This document shows, piece after piece, positions 7,391 to 15,654 of a stretch of DNA of 22,323 bases. Under the pieces are notes generated by a model that ran no database searches, was not told the DNA's origin, and was given only the letters and a program-made list of their open reading frames with translations. A program made the translations under genes and the position numbers. Positions within the stretch are counted from its first letter, which is position 1. Each line of letters opens with the position of its first letter. Source of the stretch: Archaeoglobaceae archaeon (GTDB taxonomy: Archaea; Halobacteriota; Archaeoglobi; Archaeoglobales; JdFR-42); assembly GCA_015523685.1 (NCBI GenBank), contig WAJW01000221.1:1-22323 (forward strand), written 5' to 3'.

Positions 7391-8310
7391 CACACCACCT
7401 CCAGGAGTTTTTCAAGCTCTTCAGTATCAACGGAGGTTATGAAATCCACCTGATTAACAAGCAGGTATCTTCCCAGTCTTGCCCCCGAAATTTTCAGATA
7501 TCTGCCGAAAAGCAGATTCTTCAGATAATCGAGAACAGAAGACCGGTCAAGAGTTTCTTCAGCCATTTTTTTTGCAGATTCAACATCCATTCCCGTAAGA
7601 TGCTTCAGATTTTCCTCATTCAGTATCACTTCAAAAACGCTCTCACCATTGTCAACCACACCCTTTATCCTAAGGTCATAAACTCCCTCCACCTTTCCGT
7701 GCTCGGGACAGATGTTCTTGGACAGTACCCTGTTGCACTCGGGGCATCTCGTAATCAATCCGGAGTTGCTCTGGATTGCAACAAGAGCTCCCACAATCTC
7801 AATCTGTGATGAAGCCACCTGGATGTCCTCTTCAATCTCCTGAATCTCACTCAGCTTATTTATATTAATCTGCATCCTCCCCATAAAAGAGTCCGTTACC
7901 ACATTGGAGAAAACATAGCTTTTTCCTTCTTCAACGGATGGCTTTCCGGATTTCCTCCATATCACAAACTTTATTGTTCCCGTCTCGTCACCCGCCAGAC
8001 CCACCTGGGATATGTTTTCACTTTCTGATTCCCAGAGCTGAACTATTTTGACCCTGACTGTAACCCACCTGCCTGGTTCATCTATCTCCGATATCTTCAC
8101 TTCCGGGCTTTCTCTCTTTGCCACGAGCTTATCGGGTGATAAATCCAGTTCCTTTAAAAAGTAATTTGTAACGGAGCGAACCGCCTCATTAACGGGAACC
8201 TTGAACTCGTTTATGAGCAGATTTAGCCTTCGTCTTATTTCATCCTCGTCGATCTGATATCCCGCACTTTCAAACCGGGAACGTATTCTCCTGACATGAT
8301 CATCCATCAT
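7390..8310 (-). CDS. Replication protein A, single-stranded DNA-binding (RPA/RFA1-like)
   Basis: Coats single-stranded DNA during replication, recombination and repair. The product is 306 residues. An N-terminal helical segment (about 1-70) is followed by an OB fold containing WVTVRVKIVQLWE and GTIKFVIWRKSG, then a second OB-like domain with a zinc-finger motif (CPECN, then CPEH about ten residues later), typical of RPA large-subunit C-terminal domains. The upstream open frame reaches 8397, but those 29 residues (MDSLHRLSITF...) look non-homologous. I start at the ATG-ATG pair (8310/8307), giving MMDDHVRRIRSRFE. The gene is coupled to the RPA-associated gene by TGATG. An obvious TATA box could not be fixed; AT-rich stretches lie at 8340-8390. 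Confidence 0.9.
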   Translation of the reverse strand: MMDDHVRRIRSRFESAGYQIDEDEIRRRLNLLINEFKVPVNEAVRSVTNYFLKELDLSPDKLVAKRESPEVKISEIDEPGRWVTVRVKIVQLWESESENISQVGLAGDETGTIKFVIWRKSGKPSVEEGKSYVFSNVVTDSFMGRMQININKLSEIQEIEEDIQVASSQIEIVGALVAIQSNSGLITRCPECNRVLSKNICPEHGKVEGVYDLRIKGVVDNGESVFEVILNEENLKHLTGMDVESAKKMAEETLDRSSVLDYLKNLLFGRYLKISGARLGRYLLVNQVDFITSVDTEELEKLLEVV

Positions 8311-8397
8311 CCTGACACCATAACAGATTGAATGACCTGACAGAATAAGGTTTTGGTAAACAATGAAAGTAATGGATAATCTATGTAACGAATCCAC

Positions 8398-9122
8398 CCC
8401 TTCATTTTAGCTTCAATCCAGGATGAGAATTAAAAAGAGATGTGCAGAACCGCTTCCTCGCATAATTCAGCCTGACGCTAAACCTGTTAAACCACTCTCA
8501 ATTTACTGACAGTATCTCGCTTTGTTTTCAGTAACCTGAGTTATCCAGGATAATGATTTATTGCACAGAACCCGAAGGAATTTGCTTTAAACCCTGTGTT
8601 CTTCCTCACTGGTGGCCTGCCGGATAACCACCTGGACTTTTGCATTGCTTCATTTCCAGAAACCCCAGTATTTAGCTAAAGTGCCTGAAAGAATGACCCA
8701 CACCGATTTCCCTTTGATAATCTTTCACCCCCTGTTCAACCAGTCGTCTCTCTTCCAGAATGGCTTCAACTCCTCTTTCTCTCACCAGAGTTCAGAAGGT
8801 CTTCCTCATCCGTAACTTGGTTTTAGATATTCAAATCCTTTCCGATCCACTCATCGAGCTCTGCATACCTGCAGCCTGCCTGTCCCGTTTCATCTTCTGT
8901 CTGGAATGCGCTCAATCCTGCTTAGAGGGCTTTGATGAGAAGCAGTTTTGAGAATTGCAGTCTCCATCTTCCCGCAAGAGCCATCTCGCAACTTACTTTT
9001 CATGTTTTTCCATGTGGTAATTTGCGATGCAACAGTTAATTTTGTTCTGGAGCATAATTACGATCATGGCAGATTTACCAGCAGATATTTAATTCAACAA
9101 TCCAGTACTGATTCGAGTTAAT
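8398..9122. other. Gene-free 720-bp region between rpa and polB
   Basis: No intact coding frame of normal composition is present on either strand; the short plus-strand frames at 8612-8951 have unlikely composition and no promoter. I see a 13-bp palindrome TTATCCAGGATAA (8541-8553), a second palindrome AGTTAATTTAACT (9116-9128) that spans the polB stop codon, and a possible decayed coding sequence on the minus strand (8672-8990, listed separately). No tRNA, box C/D RNA or terminal inverted repeat was recognised. Confidence 0.6.
8672..8990 (-). pseudogene. Possible decayed coding sequence of unknown family
   Basis: Minus-strand reading gives protein-like stretches broken by stops and frame changes. 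They are, in order, METAILKTASHQSPLSRIE; then in another frame DETGQAGCRYAELDEWIGKD, which stops and continues in the same frame as TDEEDLLNSG; then in a third frame GVEAILEERRLVEQGVKDYQ and REIGVGHSF, ending at a stop at 8672. The charged, helical composition resembles real protein more than the opposite strand does. I do not recognise the family, and no conserved motif decides it. It may instead be chance open sequence. Confidence 0.3.
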
Positions 9123-11525
9123 TTAACTGAAAAAATCGAGGGTCATCTGTGATGGTTTCTGCTTGAGTTTCTCGGCAGTGTAACCGAAAAAACCGAGGAT
9201 TCTCAGAGCGACGGGAATAATCTGGTTGTCAATATAATAGTCAATATCGAGCCTGTATTTTCTTCCCTCTCTGTCCACAAGTATGCCCTTCTTCATTTCT
9301 TCAAATATGTCAATCGGATACGCTCTATCACTGACACTTCCATGACCCCTGACTATGACAAAACCTATTTTTGAGCCCGTATGGTAGAAGAGATTCATTC
9401 TCTGCGCTTTCTGGGCTGCCTTAACATGAGCCTGCATTGAATCGTAATCGGAGATTTTCTTTGTGAGGGTTTTGTATATGACAACCTCTTCCATGGAAAC
9501 ATCCCCATCCTTCAGCCTGTTTATGACACCCCTGACAACATCAACCGCTTTCTCGGGACTTTTTTCTTTGAGTATTATTTCCACAACTCTGGACTGAATT
9601 TTTTTCGCAAGCTCACACCAGTCCCCTCTTCTGATTTCGAGCCCTTTGACGACTATCCTCCCATCATGGGTGAGACCCGCATACCTCTTTTTATCTGCAA
9701 AGAAGATCGTCCTGTATAACTCATCAATTTCAAGTTTTACGGGCAGAACATCTGAAAGAGATTCAATTAATCTCTCGACCTCGTTTCTAAGCTCAGTCAG
9801 ACCCATGGAATCTTTCTTTACAAAAAGGCTGTCTGTGTCGCCATAAAGAACGTCAAAACCCATATCCCTCGCCTTCTGCATTGATATTTTGATGAAATAT
9901 CTTCCCCATGCTGCCGTTGCCTCTGCACACTCCTTTCTGTACCACTTTGCCTCGCTCCACCCCGTATAACCGTAGAAGGAGTTGGTGAGTATCTTAAGGG
10001 TCTGCTGTCTTATATCCAGAATCCTGTACTCCTCTGTGCCGAGGGGAACATTCTTCATCTTCTTCTTTATTTCCCTTCTTGCCTCGATCAGGTTTCTGAG
10101 GATCCTTTTAAAAAATCCATCCGGGCTTTTTCTGAACATATGCCCCACTTCAGGGGCCACATAGCAGTCATCACATTCGGATGTGAGAGTATCGGGAGAT
10201 ATATTGTATGCAATCATGATGGAAGGGTACATGGAAGCAAAATCGAGGCATACGACATTCTCGTGGAGGTCTCTGACAGGATCGAGAACGAATGCACCCT
10301 CGTAGGTGACATGATCTCCCGATTTTGAAGGAATGAGCTCGGAAATCCTGTAGCTCTCTCTCGTCAACAGCCACTCAACCTGTCTCCCCCTTCCCATCCT
10401 GCTTATCTCATCCAGTGGCAGGCCTATAAGTCTGCACATCTCGTACTGGAGAGGGAGGAGGTCTCTCCCTATCTCGTACGTGTGTATGGCATCCTGAAGG
10501 GAATACCTCCTGACCTCATCCCTTCTCCCCTCAACCCAGTAACTGTAAATGTCCTTGGCCCTTATATCGGACATGTCCATCTTTTTTCCAAAGAATTCTG
10601 CAACGTTGTCAAGGGTTTTTATTTTGATGTCGAGATCGCGCTCCACAATCAGGTAAAGATCAACGTTGAGCCTTCCCGCAACATCAACCTTTCTCACCCC
10701 ACCTGTGAATTTGGGCTCACTTCCATCACGCCCCACACGCAGTTTAACTCCATTAATTCTGGCTCTCTCCCTCAGATATGGCCAGTCGAAGGAGTCCTGA
10801 TTGTACCCGATTATCACATCCGGATCAATCTCATTTATTTTTTCCACAAACTCAAGGATCAACCCTCTGTCCCCATCCTCCGCCTCAAGGAGTATCTCCT
10901 CTTCATCGGTTTTAATGGATATCAGGATGATTTCTGATTTTTCAGGATCTGGCATTCCAAACTCATTGAGCATTTCACAATCAAAAGCAAGAATTTTCAA
11001 AGGTGGGTAATCTTCCCTCTCCTCATATTCCACACCTTCAGCGTGGATCGTAAATGGATTATCCGACTTTACCTCCCCTTTTACCCGAATCCCTCCAAAA
11101 CACTTCAGATTATTATCTATAAGATACCTGAAGGCAAAGGGTATATCTGCCTCTCTCACCTCACATAATCTCGAAAAAACTTCCCTGAGCCTCGGAACAT
11201 GCATGGGATGTCCTGCATATACTCTGAAGAGTTCAAGCTCGGTTCCCAGTTCCCTCCTCCTGACCCTCTCAACCCTCACAGGTGAGATTGGTTCTTTTCT
11301 GTACTCAGCCTGCACGGAAAGTAGATCCTTCTCGTCCACACCGGGAGGGGCTTTGACATAAAAATAGGGCTGAAAGCTGTCATCCAGAGCGATAAAAGTT
11401 TCACCATTCTCATCTTTACACCAGAGCCTCACAATCGCCTTTCCATTCTCCGTGATGTAATCTGCATCGATCAGCCATCCCTTTTTCTCCATCGAGAAAC
11501 AGTTGTTATGTATTGCCCTTAACAT
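9123..11525 (-). CDS. polB: Family B replicative DNA polymerase (PolB) with 3'-5' exonuclease
   Basis: Replicates chromosomal DNA with proofreading. In the 800-residue frame the exonuclease motifs are FDCE (D182, E184), NQDSFDW (242-248) and Y341-x3-D345. Polymerase motif A is DFASMYPS (428-435), motif B K511-x3-NSFYG, and motif C YGDTDS (561-566). The extreme C-terminus, QMTLDFF (793-799), is a PIP box for the sliding clamp. From memory the sequence is close to Archaeoglobus PolB, including CEML in the first exonuclease motif. The start is uncertain. ATG 11525 lies about 28 bp below a TTTTAATTTTTTA promoter element, which fits a leaderless message; but homologues begin at residue 12, MEKKGWLIDADY (ATG 11492), which has no ribosome site. 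It follows the ThiI-like gene by 36 bp with its own promoter. Confidence 0.97.
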   Translation of the reverse strand: MLRAIHNNCFSMEKKGWLIDADYITENGKAIVRLWCKDENGETFIALDDSFQPYFYVKAPPGVDEKDLLSVQAEYRKEPISPVRVERVRRRELGTELELFRVYAGHPMHVPRLREVFSRLCEVREADIPFAFRYLIDNNLKCFGGIRVKGEVKSDNPFTIHAEGVEYEEREDYPPLKILAFDCEMLNEFGMPDPEKSEIILISIKTDEEEILLEAEDGDRGLILEFVEKINEIDPDVIIGYNQDSFDWPYLRERARINGVKLRVGRDGSEPKFTGGVRKVDVAGRLNVDLYLIVERDLDIKIKTLDNVAEFFGKKMDMSDIRAKDIYSYWVEGRRDEVRRYSLQDAIHTYEIGRDLLPLQYEMCRLIGLPLDEISRMGRGRQVEWLLTRESYRISELIPSKSGDHVTYEGAFVLDPVRDLHENVVCLDFASMYPSIMIAYNISPDTLTSECDDCYVAPEVGHMFRKSPDGFFKRILRNLIEARREIKKKMKNVPLGTEEYRILDIRQQTLKILTNSFYGYTGWSEAKWYRKECAEATAAWGRYFIKISMQKARDMGFDVLYGDTDSLFVKKDSMGLTELRNEVERLIESLSDVLPVKLEIDELYRTIFFADKKRYAGLTHDGRIVVKGLEIRRGDWCELAKKIQSRVVEIILKEKSPEKAVDVVRGVINRLKDGDVSMEEVVIYKTLTKKISDYDSMQAHVKAAQKAQRMNLFYHTGSKIGFVIVRGHGSVSDRAYPIDIFEEMKKGILVDREGRKYRLDIDYYIDNQIIPVALRILGFFGYTAEKLKQKPSQMTLDFFS

Positions 11526-11561
11526 TTTCTGTGGTAAAACTGAAAGTAAAAAATTAAAATT

Positions 11562-12194
11562 CTAATGCACAAGATTGATTTTCTCCATTTCTCTGATTCT
11601 CTCCTCGATTATCTCCTCCACATCAAGCTTTTTTTCTTCTTCCAGTATTTTTCCAAGTCTCGCCCTTGTTTCAGGATATCTCGGTGTTATGGTACAGCAC
11701 AGCCCCTGAAGAATTGAGATCTCGTATGTACCGATCTTCTTTGCAAGAGCCACGATTTCGGTTTTGTCAAAACCTATGAGAGGTCTTATAACTGGAATTG
11801 TGGTGGCCTCAGATTCAGCTCTCAGATTGTATATGGTCTGACTGGCCACCTGACCGAGATTCTCACCTGTCACAAGAGCCTTTGCATCGATCTTTTCAGC
11901 TATCTTTCCAGCAATCCTGTACATAAAACGCCTGCAGAAAATGCATGTGCTCTTTCTGCTCACATTTCTGAGAATCTCCGCCTGCGTCATTCCGTGATGT
12001 ATGATGAAGAACTCACTTCCCCCTCCAAACCTTCTCAGATGATTCGCGAGCATGATGGCCTTTTCCCTTGGCCTCTCATCCGTGAATGGCTGGTTGTCGA
12101 AATGCACGTATGATACCTCCAGGCCTTTTTTCAGCATGAGGTATGCCGATACCGGAGAATCTATTCCACCTGAAATCAGAGCCAGAACCTTCAT
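11562..12194 (-). CDS. thiI: Short ThiI-like tRNA sulfurtransferase (AANH/PP-loop domain only)
   Basis: A 210-residue ATP-pyrophosphatase of the ThiI family, which adenylates tRNA uridine 8 before sulfur transfer to form 4-thiouridine. The PP-loop SGGIDSPVSAY is at residues 8-18. CIFC and GLCC match the CxxC-plus-Cys pattern that binds an Fe-S cluster in methanogen ThiI, and GENLGQVASQT is a family motif. The usual N-terminal ferredoxin-like and THUMP (tRNA-binding) domains are absent, as is a rhodanese domain, so the protein starts directly at the PP-loop domain. The ATG overlaps the 87-residue gene's stop as ATGA, with GGAGTGAT upstream, so it is co-translated with that protein. Another thiolation target or a partner supplying tRNA binding is possible. 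Confidence 0.85.
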   Translation of the reverse strand: MKVLALISGGIDSPVSAYLMLKKGLEVSYVHFDNQPFTDERPREKAIMLANHLRRFGGGSEFFIIHHGMTQAEILRNVSRKSTCIFCRRFMYRIAGKIAEKIDAKALVTGENLGQVASQTIYNLRAESEATTIPVIRPLIGFDKTEIVALAKKIGTYEISILQGLCCTITPRYPETRARLGKILEEEKKLDVEEIIEERIREMEKINLVH

Positions 12195-12454
12195 GAAATC
12201 ACTCCGTAAATTTCATCGGCTATTCTTTCAGCAACCTTCCTGTCATCAACCTTTTTTATAAGAATCCTTCCCGACGGATAAACTGAGATCTCGTATTCTT
12301 TTCTCACCACAACAATATGAGGCGTCTTTATTATTATGCTGTATCCGTTGTCCTCAAGCTTTTCAGCCATTCGTTCGGCATCAATTTCCATCCTGGTTTC
12401 CGGAATGACCTCGTAGGCCCTTTCTGTCTTACAGGGTTTCGCAACGTATCTCAT
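12191..12454 (-). CDS. 87-residue conserved-looking protein between moeA and thiI
   Basis: I do not recognise a named family. The product starts MRYVAKPCKTERAYEVIP and has a helix-strand pattern ending in YEISVYPSGRILIKK followed by a helix (VAERIADEIYGVI). That FPSG-strand-helix arrangement resembles one repeat of the TBP-like fold, a structural guess only. One cysteine (C8) is present. It is joined by ATGA overlaps at both ends, downstream of moeA and upstream of the ThiI-like gene, with AGGAG before its ATG, so it is surely translated as part of that operon. Its position next to a ThiI protein lacking a tRNA-binding domain makes a helper role in tRNA thiolation conceivable, but nothing in the sequence proves it. 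Confidence 0.8.
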   Translation of the reverse strand: MRYVAKPCKTERAYEVIPETRMEIDAERMAEKLEDNGYSIIIKTPHIVVVRKEYEISVYPSGRILIKKVDDRKVAERIADEIYGVIS

Positions 12455-14136
12455 TTCTCCTGCTCCAGATATCCAGATGACCTCAGATCATCAAGATAAT
12501 TTCTCACCTCTTCCACATCCCTTCTCTCCGGATTCACCAGAATTGAATACTGAACCTTCCCTTCAACATCCACATCAAGGCCATATCTCTCTGCAAATGG
12601 CCTGACCATGGCGCATCTCTTCCCTTTTTTAACCCAATACAGTGCCTGAAAATGCTGAATTATATCTCCTGAACCTCCCGTTTCCATCCCCAGAGCGGTG
12701 TCATCCCTCCACTCAGCAACCTTTCCATCACCAACCCATCCCCATTCTACCTCAACTCTACCCGCGATGAAATCCTCGAAACCATCGTCAAATTCTGAAG
12801 GAATTACTGCCACATCAGGTTCTCCTCCAATCATCATCCCCATGGTTTTTTCAGCTGAAGAGATAACATATTTTACAATATAATCGGATTCAACAAGATG
12901 AAGAACATCCTCTCCCGCAACGAGAATATCACCGGTGGATGGAGTGAAGAGCTTAACTTCCCTCTCCGAACCCTTATCCACCACTTCCTCTCCTTCGGGA
13001 ATCTCGATGTAGCCGTTTGCCTCGCTCAGGGATGTTATGGCTCCACTTCCCTTATCAACCGGAAAAATCATATCCCTGACGACAAACACGGGATAAAGCT
13101 GTCTTCGACCTTCCGAGACGATTTTTCTCAAAATTCTTCCCCTTACTTTCCAGCCTTTCCATTTCTCACCCATGCTTTTTCTTATAATGGGCATCACGAG
13201 TTCATGGAAGGTCATGAGAGCTGAAGCAGGATAGCCCGGTAGACCTATTATGGGAGTTCCGTTAATTATTCCGGCAAGGAACGGTTTTCCGGGTTTTATC
13301 TGGACCCCGTGGATGAGAAGCTCTCCCTCTTCATCAATCACTCTGTATAGAAGGTCACCTCTACCAGCTGAAGTGGAGCCGGAGGTTATCAGCATGTCAT
13401 AGTTTTCAGATTCTTTCAACAGCCTTTCCTTAAGGATGGTGATTTCATCGGGCAGGTTGCCGATGATGGTGGGGTCAGCACCGATTAACCTGAGTATAGA
13501 ATAGAGCGAATAGGAATTGATGTCATAGATTTTCCCCGGACTTATTGTCTGTGAAATATCGATGACCTCATCTCCCGTTGAGAACAGCCCCACCTTCAAC
13601 CTCCACACCTTCACCCTTTCGATTCCGAGCCCTGAAAGTACTCCTGTCTTTATCCCATCAAGCCTTGTACCTTTTCTAAAAATGAGAGAGCCCTCGGATA
13701 TGTCTGAACCCTCTTTCATGATATTCTCCCATTTCCCTGCGGGCCTCTTGATTTTAACCATATCTCCGTCTCTTTCCGTGTACTCAACCATAACAACAGC
13801 ATCGGCACCTTCTGGCATCACCGCCCCGGTTGATATCTCCACAGCCTCGCCCTTCCCAACTCTCACATCCGGAATCGCGCCCGGTGAAACAGAACCTGTG
13901 ACTCTGAGATAAACCGGGGAGGCTTCAGACGCTCCGGTTGTTGACTCAGACCTCACCGCATATCCATCCATGGATGCTCTTGTGAAAGGAGGGAGGGGGA
14001 TTGGAGCAAGGATATCTTCAGCAATTATCCTGTTTACAGCCTCAGTAATCTTTAAATCTTCCTTTTCTGGCCTTATTTCTATTTCTGAAAGAATTCTTTT
14101 CGCTTCTTCTACCGTCACCAGTTTTTTGAATTTCAT
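12451..14136 (-). CDS. moeA: Molybdopterin molybdenumtransferase MoeA with extra C-terminal domain
   Basis: Inserts molybdate or tungstate into adenylated molybdopterin, the last step of Mo/W cofactor synthesis. The MoeA core covers residues about 1-400, with SMDGYAV, STGAVMPEGADAVV, STGDEVI, TSGSTSAGRGD and GLPGYPASA. About 160 further residues start near GDILVAGEDVLHLV. In many archaea MoeA carries a C-terminal periplasmic-binding-like domain; this tail has its general outline (GGEPDVAVIP, a closing helix after VNPERRDVEEVRNYL) but I do not find its usual NRQxGSGTR-like motif, so it is divergent. The start is ATG 14136, about 28 bp below a TATA box (leaderless); the longer in-frame ATG at 14172 lies upstream of the TATA box and would not be transcribed. 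It leads the moeA-87aa-thiI operon. Confidence 0.9.
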   Translation of the reverse strand: MKFKKLVTVEEAKRILSEIEIRPEKEDLKITEAVNRIIAEDILAPIPLPPFTRASMDGYAVRSESTTGASEASPVYLRVTGSVSPGAIPDVRVGKGEAVEISTGAVMPEGADAVVMVEYTERDGDMVKIKRPAGKWENIMKEGSDISEGSLIFRKGTRLDGIKTGVLSGLGIERVKVWRLKVGLFSTGDEVIDISQTISPGKIYDINSYSLYSILRLIGADPTIIGNLPDEITILKERLLKESENYDMLITSGSTSAGRGDLLYRVIDEEGELLIHGVQIKPGKPFLAGIINGTPIIGLPGYPASALMTFHELVMPIIRKSMGEKWKGWKVRGRILRKIVSEGRRQLYPVFVVRDMIFPVDKGSGAITSLSEANGYIEIPEGEEVVDKGSEREVKLFTPSTGDILVAGEDVLHLVESDYIVKYVISSAEKTMGMMIGGEPDVAVIPSEFDDGFEDFIAGRVEVEWGWVGDGKVAEWRDDTALGMETGGSGDIIQHFQALYWVKKGKRCAMVRPFAERYGLDVDVEGKVQYSILVNPERRDVEEVRNYLDDLRSSGYLEQEK

Positions 14137-14158
14137 TTCAGTTGAAAACTGGAAGGGA

Positions 14159-14170
14159 TTATATAAAAAC
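14159..14170 (-). promoter_or_regulatory. TATA box of the moeA-thiI operon
   Basis: The minus strand reads TTTTATATAATC here, centred about 28 bp before ATG 14136, the spacing for a leaderless transcript. The rest of the 126-bp gap to 14298 holds an inverted repeat GGTAAC...GTTACC (about 14269-14303) overlapping the end of the MFS gene and nothing else that I can name. Confidence 0.6.
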
Positions 14171-14298
14171 ATTTATTATCCAGAAGTACAGGGAGGCGGA
14201 TGCGAATATCGTGATTGATTGATTTTTATAATCTAAACCCTTCATCTGTGTTTTTTGAGATTGCCCGGGGTAACTGTTCACCGGATGATTCCAGCCCG

Positions 14299-15654
14299 TT
14301 ACCTGATCTTCCCTCTCGCGAGTGAAGCAAATACTCCCGCAACACATAATGATGAGAAAATACCAAAGGAGACTTTTATCGCTGTTAACAACTGGGGATA
14401 AAGATTTGATGTGATCTCAACTCTTCCCACATGTGTGGAAAAAATGAACATAACGATGAGCATGCTCAGCATCTGCCCTGTCAGTCGCATTGTTCCGAGG
14501 GTGGCCGATGCGATTCCATAAAACTTTCTTTCAACCGAACTCATGACCGCGTTTGTATTTGGTGAGCTGAATAAAGCTGACCCGAACCCCAGAAACATGA
14601 GATATAACACGATATAGCCCAATGCGGTTTTATCATCGATACGGGAGAAAATTGCGAGTCCGAAAGCTATTATACCCATTCCGGTGGAGGCCACAACCCT
14701 CGGTTCAACTCTGTCTGAAAACCATCCTGCAATTGGTGAGAACATGGCCATCACCGCCGGACGTGAAATCAGTATCATTCCTGCATTCTGGGGAGTCAGA
14801 CCTTTGATATACTGGAGATAAAAGCTCAGAAGAAAGGTGACTGCAAAGGTCGCACTGTAATTGAGCAATGCAGCAAGATTTGAGAGGGTAAATACCTTAT
14901 TGTGCCTGAAAAGCCTGATATCCAGTACCGGATAGTTTGTCCTGCTCTCATGGATAAGAAAAGCGACAAAACATAACAAACCGAAAATCAGTAGAAATCC
15001 GGCGTACTCCACATCGGAAGCTCCATACATTATGGATGCGAGCATAACCACGTAGATTAAGGAGCCAGCAACATCAAAACTCTCCCCTCTGGCTTCAGCC
15101 CACTCCCCTTCGAGTTTCCATAATGTGAAAATGAGGATTATCAGACCGATCAGAACATTTAACTCAAATATGCTCCTCCATCCGAAATTCTGGGTCAAAA
15201 ATCCTCCAAATACCGGACCAAGGCTCAGTCCAGTGTATACAGAAGCAACATTAATTCCCAGCACCTTACCCCGCTCACCTGAAGGGAAAACTGACATCAG
15301 TATTGCCACACCCGTGCCAAAGATCATTGCACCTCCGATTCCCTGAACAAACCTGAAAGCTATGAGGGTTTCAACAGAGCCAGAAAGGGCCGAGAGCATG
15401 GAGGAGAGAGTATATACAGAGATACCAGCCACAAAGATTCTTTTTCTCCCTTTTATGTCAGCAATCCTGCCAAACGGCACGAGAAACATTGCTGCAGAGA
15501 GAAGATATGAGGTTGCAATCCAGCTCAGAAGAATGGCATTCGCCCTGAAATCGTTTCCGATGGATGGAAGAGCTATGTTTATTGAGGAGGCCATGAAGGG
15601 TGTAAGAAAGGACGCCATGGTTGCAACAAGAAGAGCGGTGGACTTCGTATTCAT
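14299..15654 (-). CDS. MFS drug exporter of the DHA2 (EmrB/QacA) type, second copy
   Basis: A 451-residue multi-spanning proton-driven exporter of the major facilitator superfamily. Loop motif A appears as GRIADIKGRKR (62-72), and exporter motif C as LGPVFGGFL. The hydrophobic pattern suits 12 to 14 membrane segments; DHA2 members usually have 14. In TM1 the conserved acidic residue seen in the upstream copy (LDTS) is replaced by a neutral residue (M21 in FMASSINIALP), so proton or substrate coupling may differ. The ATG overlaps the stop of the upstream MFS gene as ATGA. It is the last gene of the PadR cassette and ends 163 bp before the moeA ATG. The substrate is unknown; lipophilic cations or other toxic compounds are typical for the family. 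Confidence 0.88.
   Translation of the reverse strand: MNTKSTALLVATMASFLTPFMASSINIALPSIGNDFRANAILLSWIATSYLLSAAMFLVPFGRIADIKGRKRIFVAGISVYTLSSMLSALSGSVETLIAFRFVQGIGGAMIFGTGVAILMSVFPSGERGKVLGINVASVYTGLSLGPVFGGFLTQNFGWRSIFELNVLIGLIILIFTLWKLEGEWAEARGESFDVAGSLIYVVMLASIMYGASDVEYAGFLLIFGLLCFVAFLIHESRTNYPVLDIRLFRHNKVFTLSNLAALLNYSATFAVTFLLSFYLQYIKGLTPQNAGMILISRPAVMAMFSPIAGWFSDRVEPRVVASTGMGIIAFGLAIFSRIDDKTALGYIVLYLMFLGFGSALFSSPNTNAVMSSVERKFYGIASATLGTMRLTGQMLSMLIVMFIFSTHVGRVEITSNLYPQLLTAIKVSFGIFSSLCVAGVFASLARGKIR

Noticed and set aside
8311..8397. 29-residue N-terminal extension of RPA
   Set aside because: Its composition is unlike RPA and the ATG-ATG pair at 8310/8307 gives a normal N-terminus.
8612..8951. 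Two plus-strand short frames in the rpa-polB gap
   Set aside because: No promoter, ribosome site or family resemblance; the minus strand has more protein-like composition.
14137..14172. Upstream ATG extending moeA by 12 residues
   Set aside because: The TATA box at 14159-14170 lies inside this extension, so an RNA from that promoter would not contain the longer start.
14269..14303. Inverted repeat GGTAAC/GTTACC as a terminator or element end
   Set aside because: The arms are short, the loop is long, no T run follows, and no target duplication or transposase is present.
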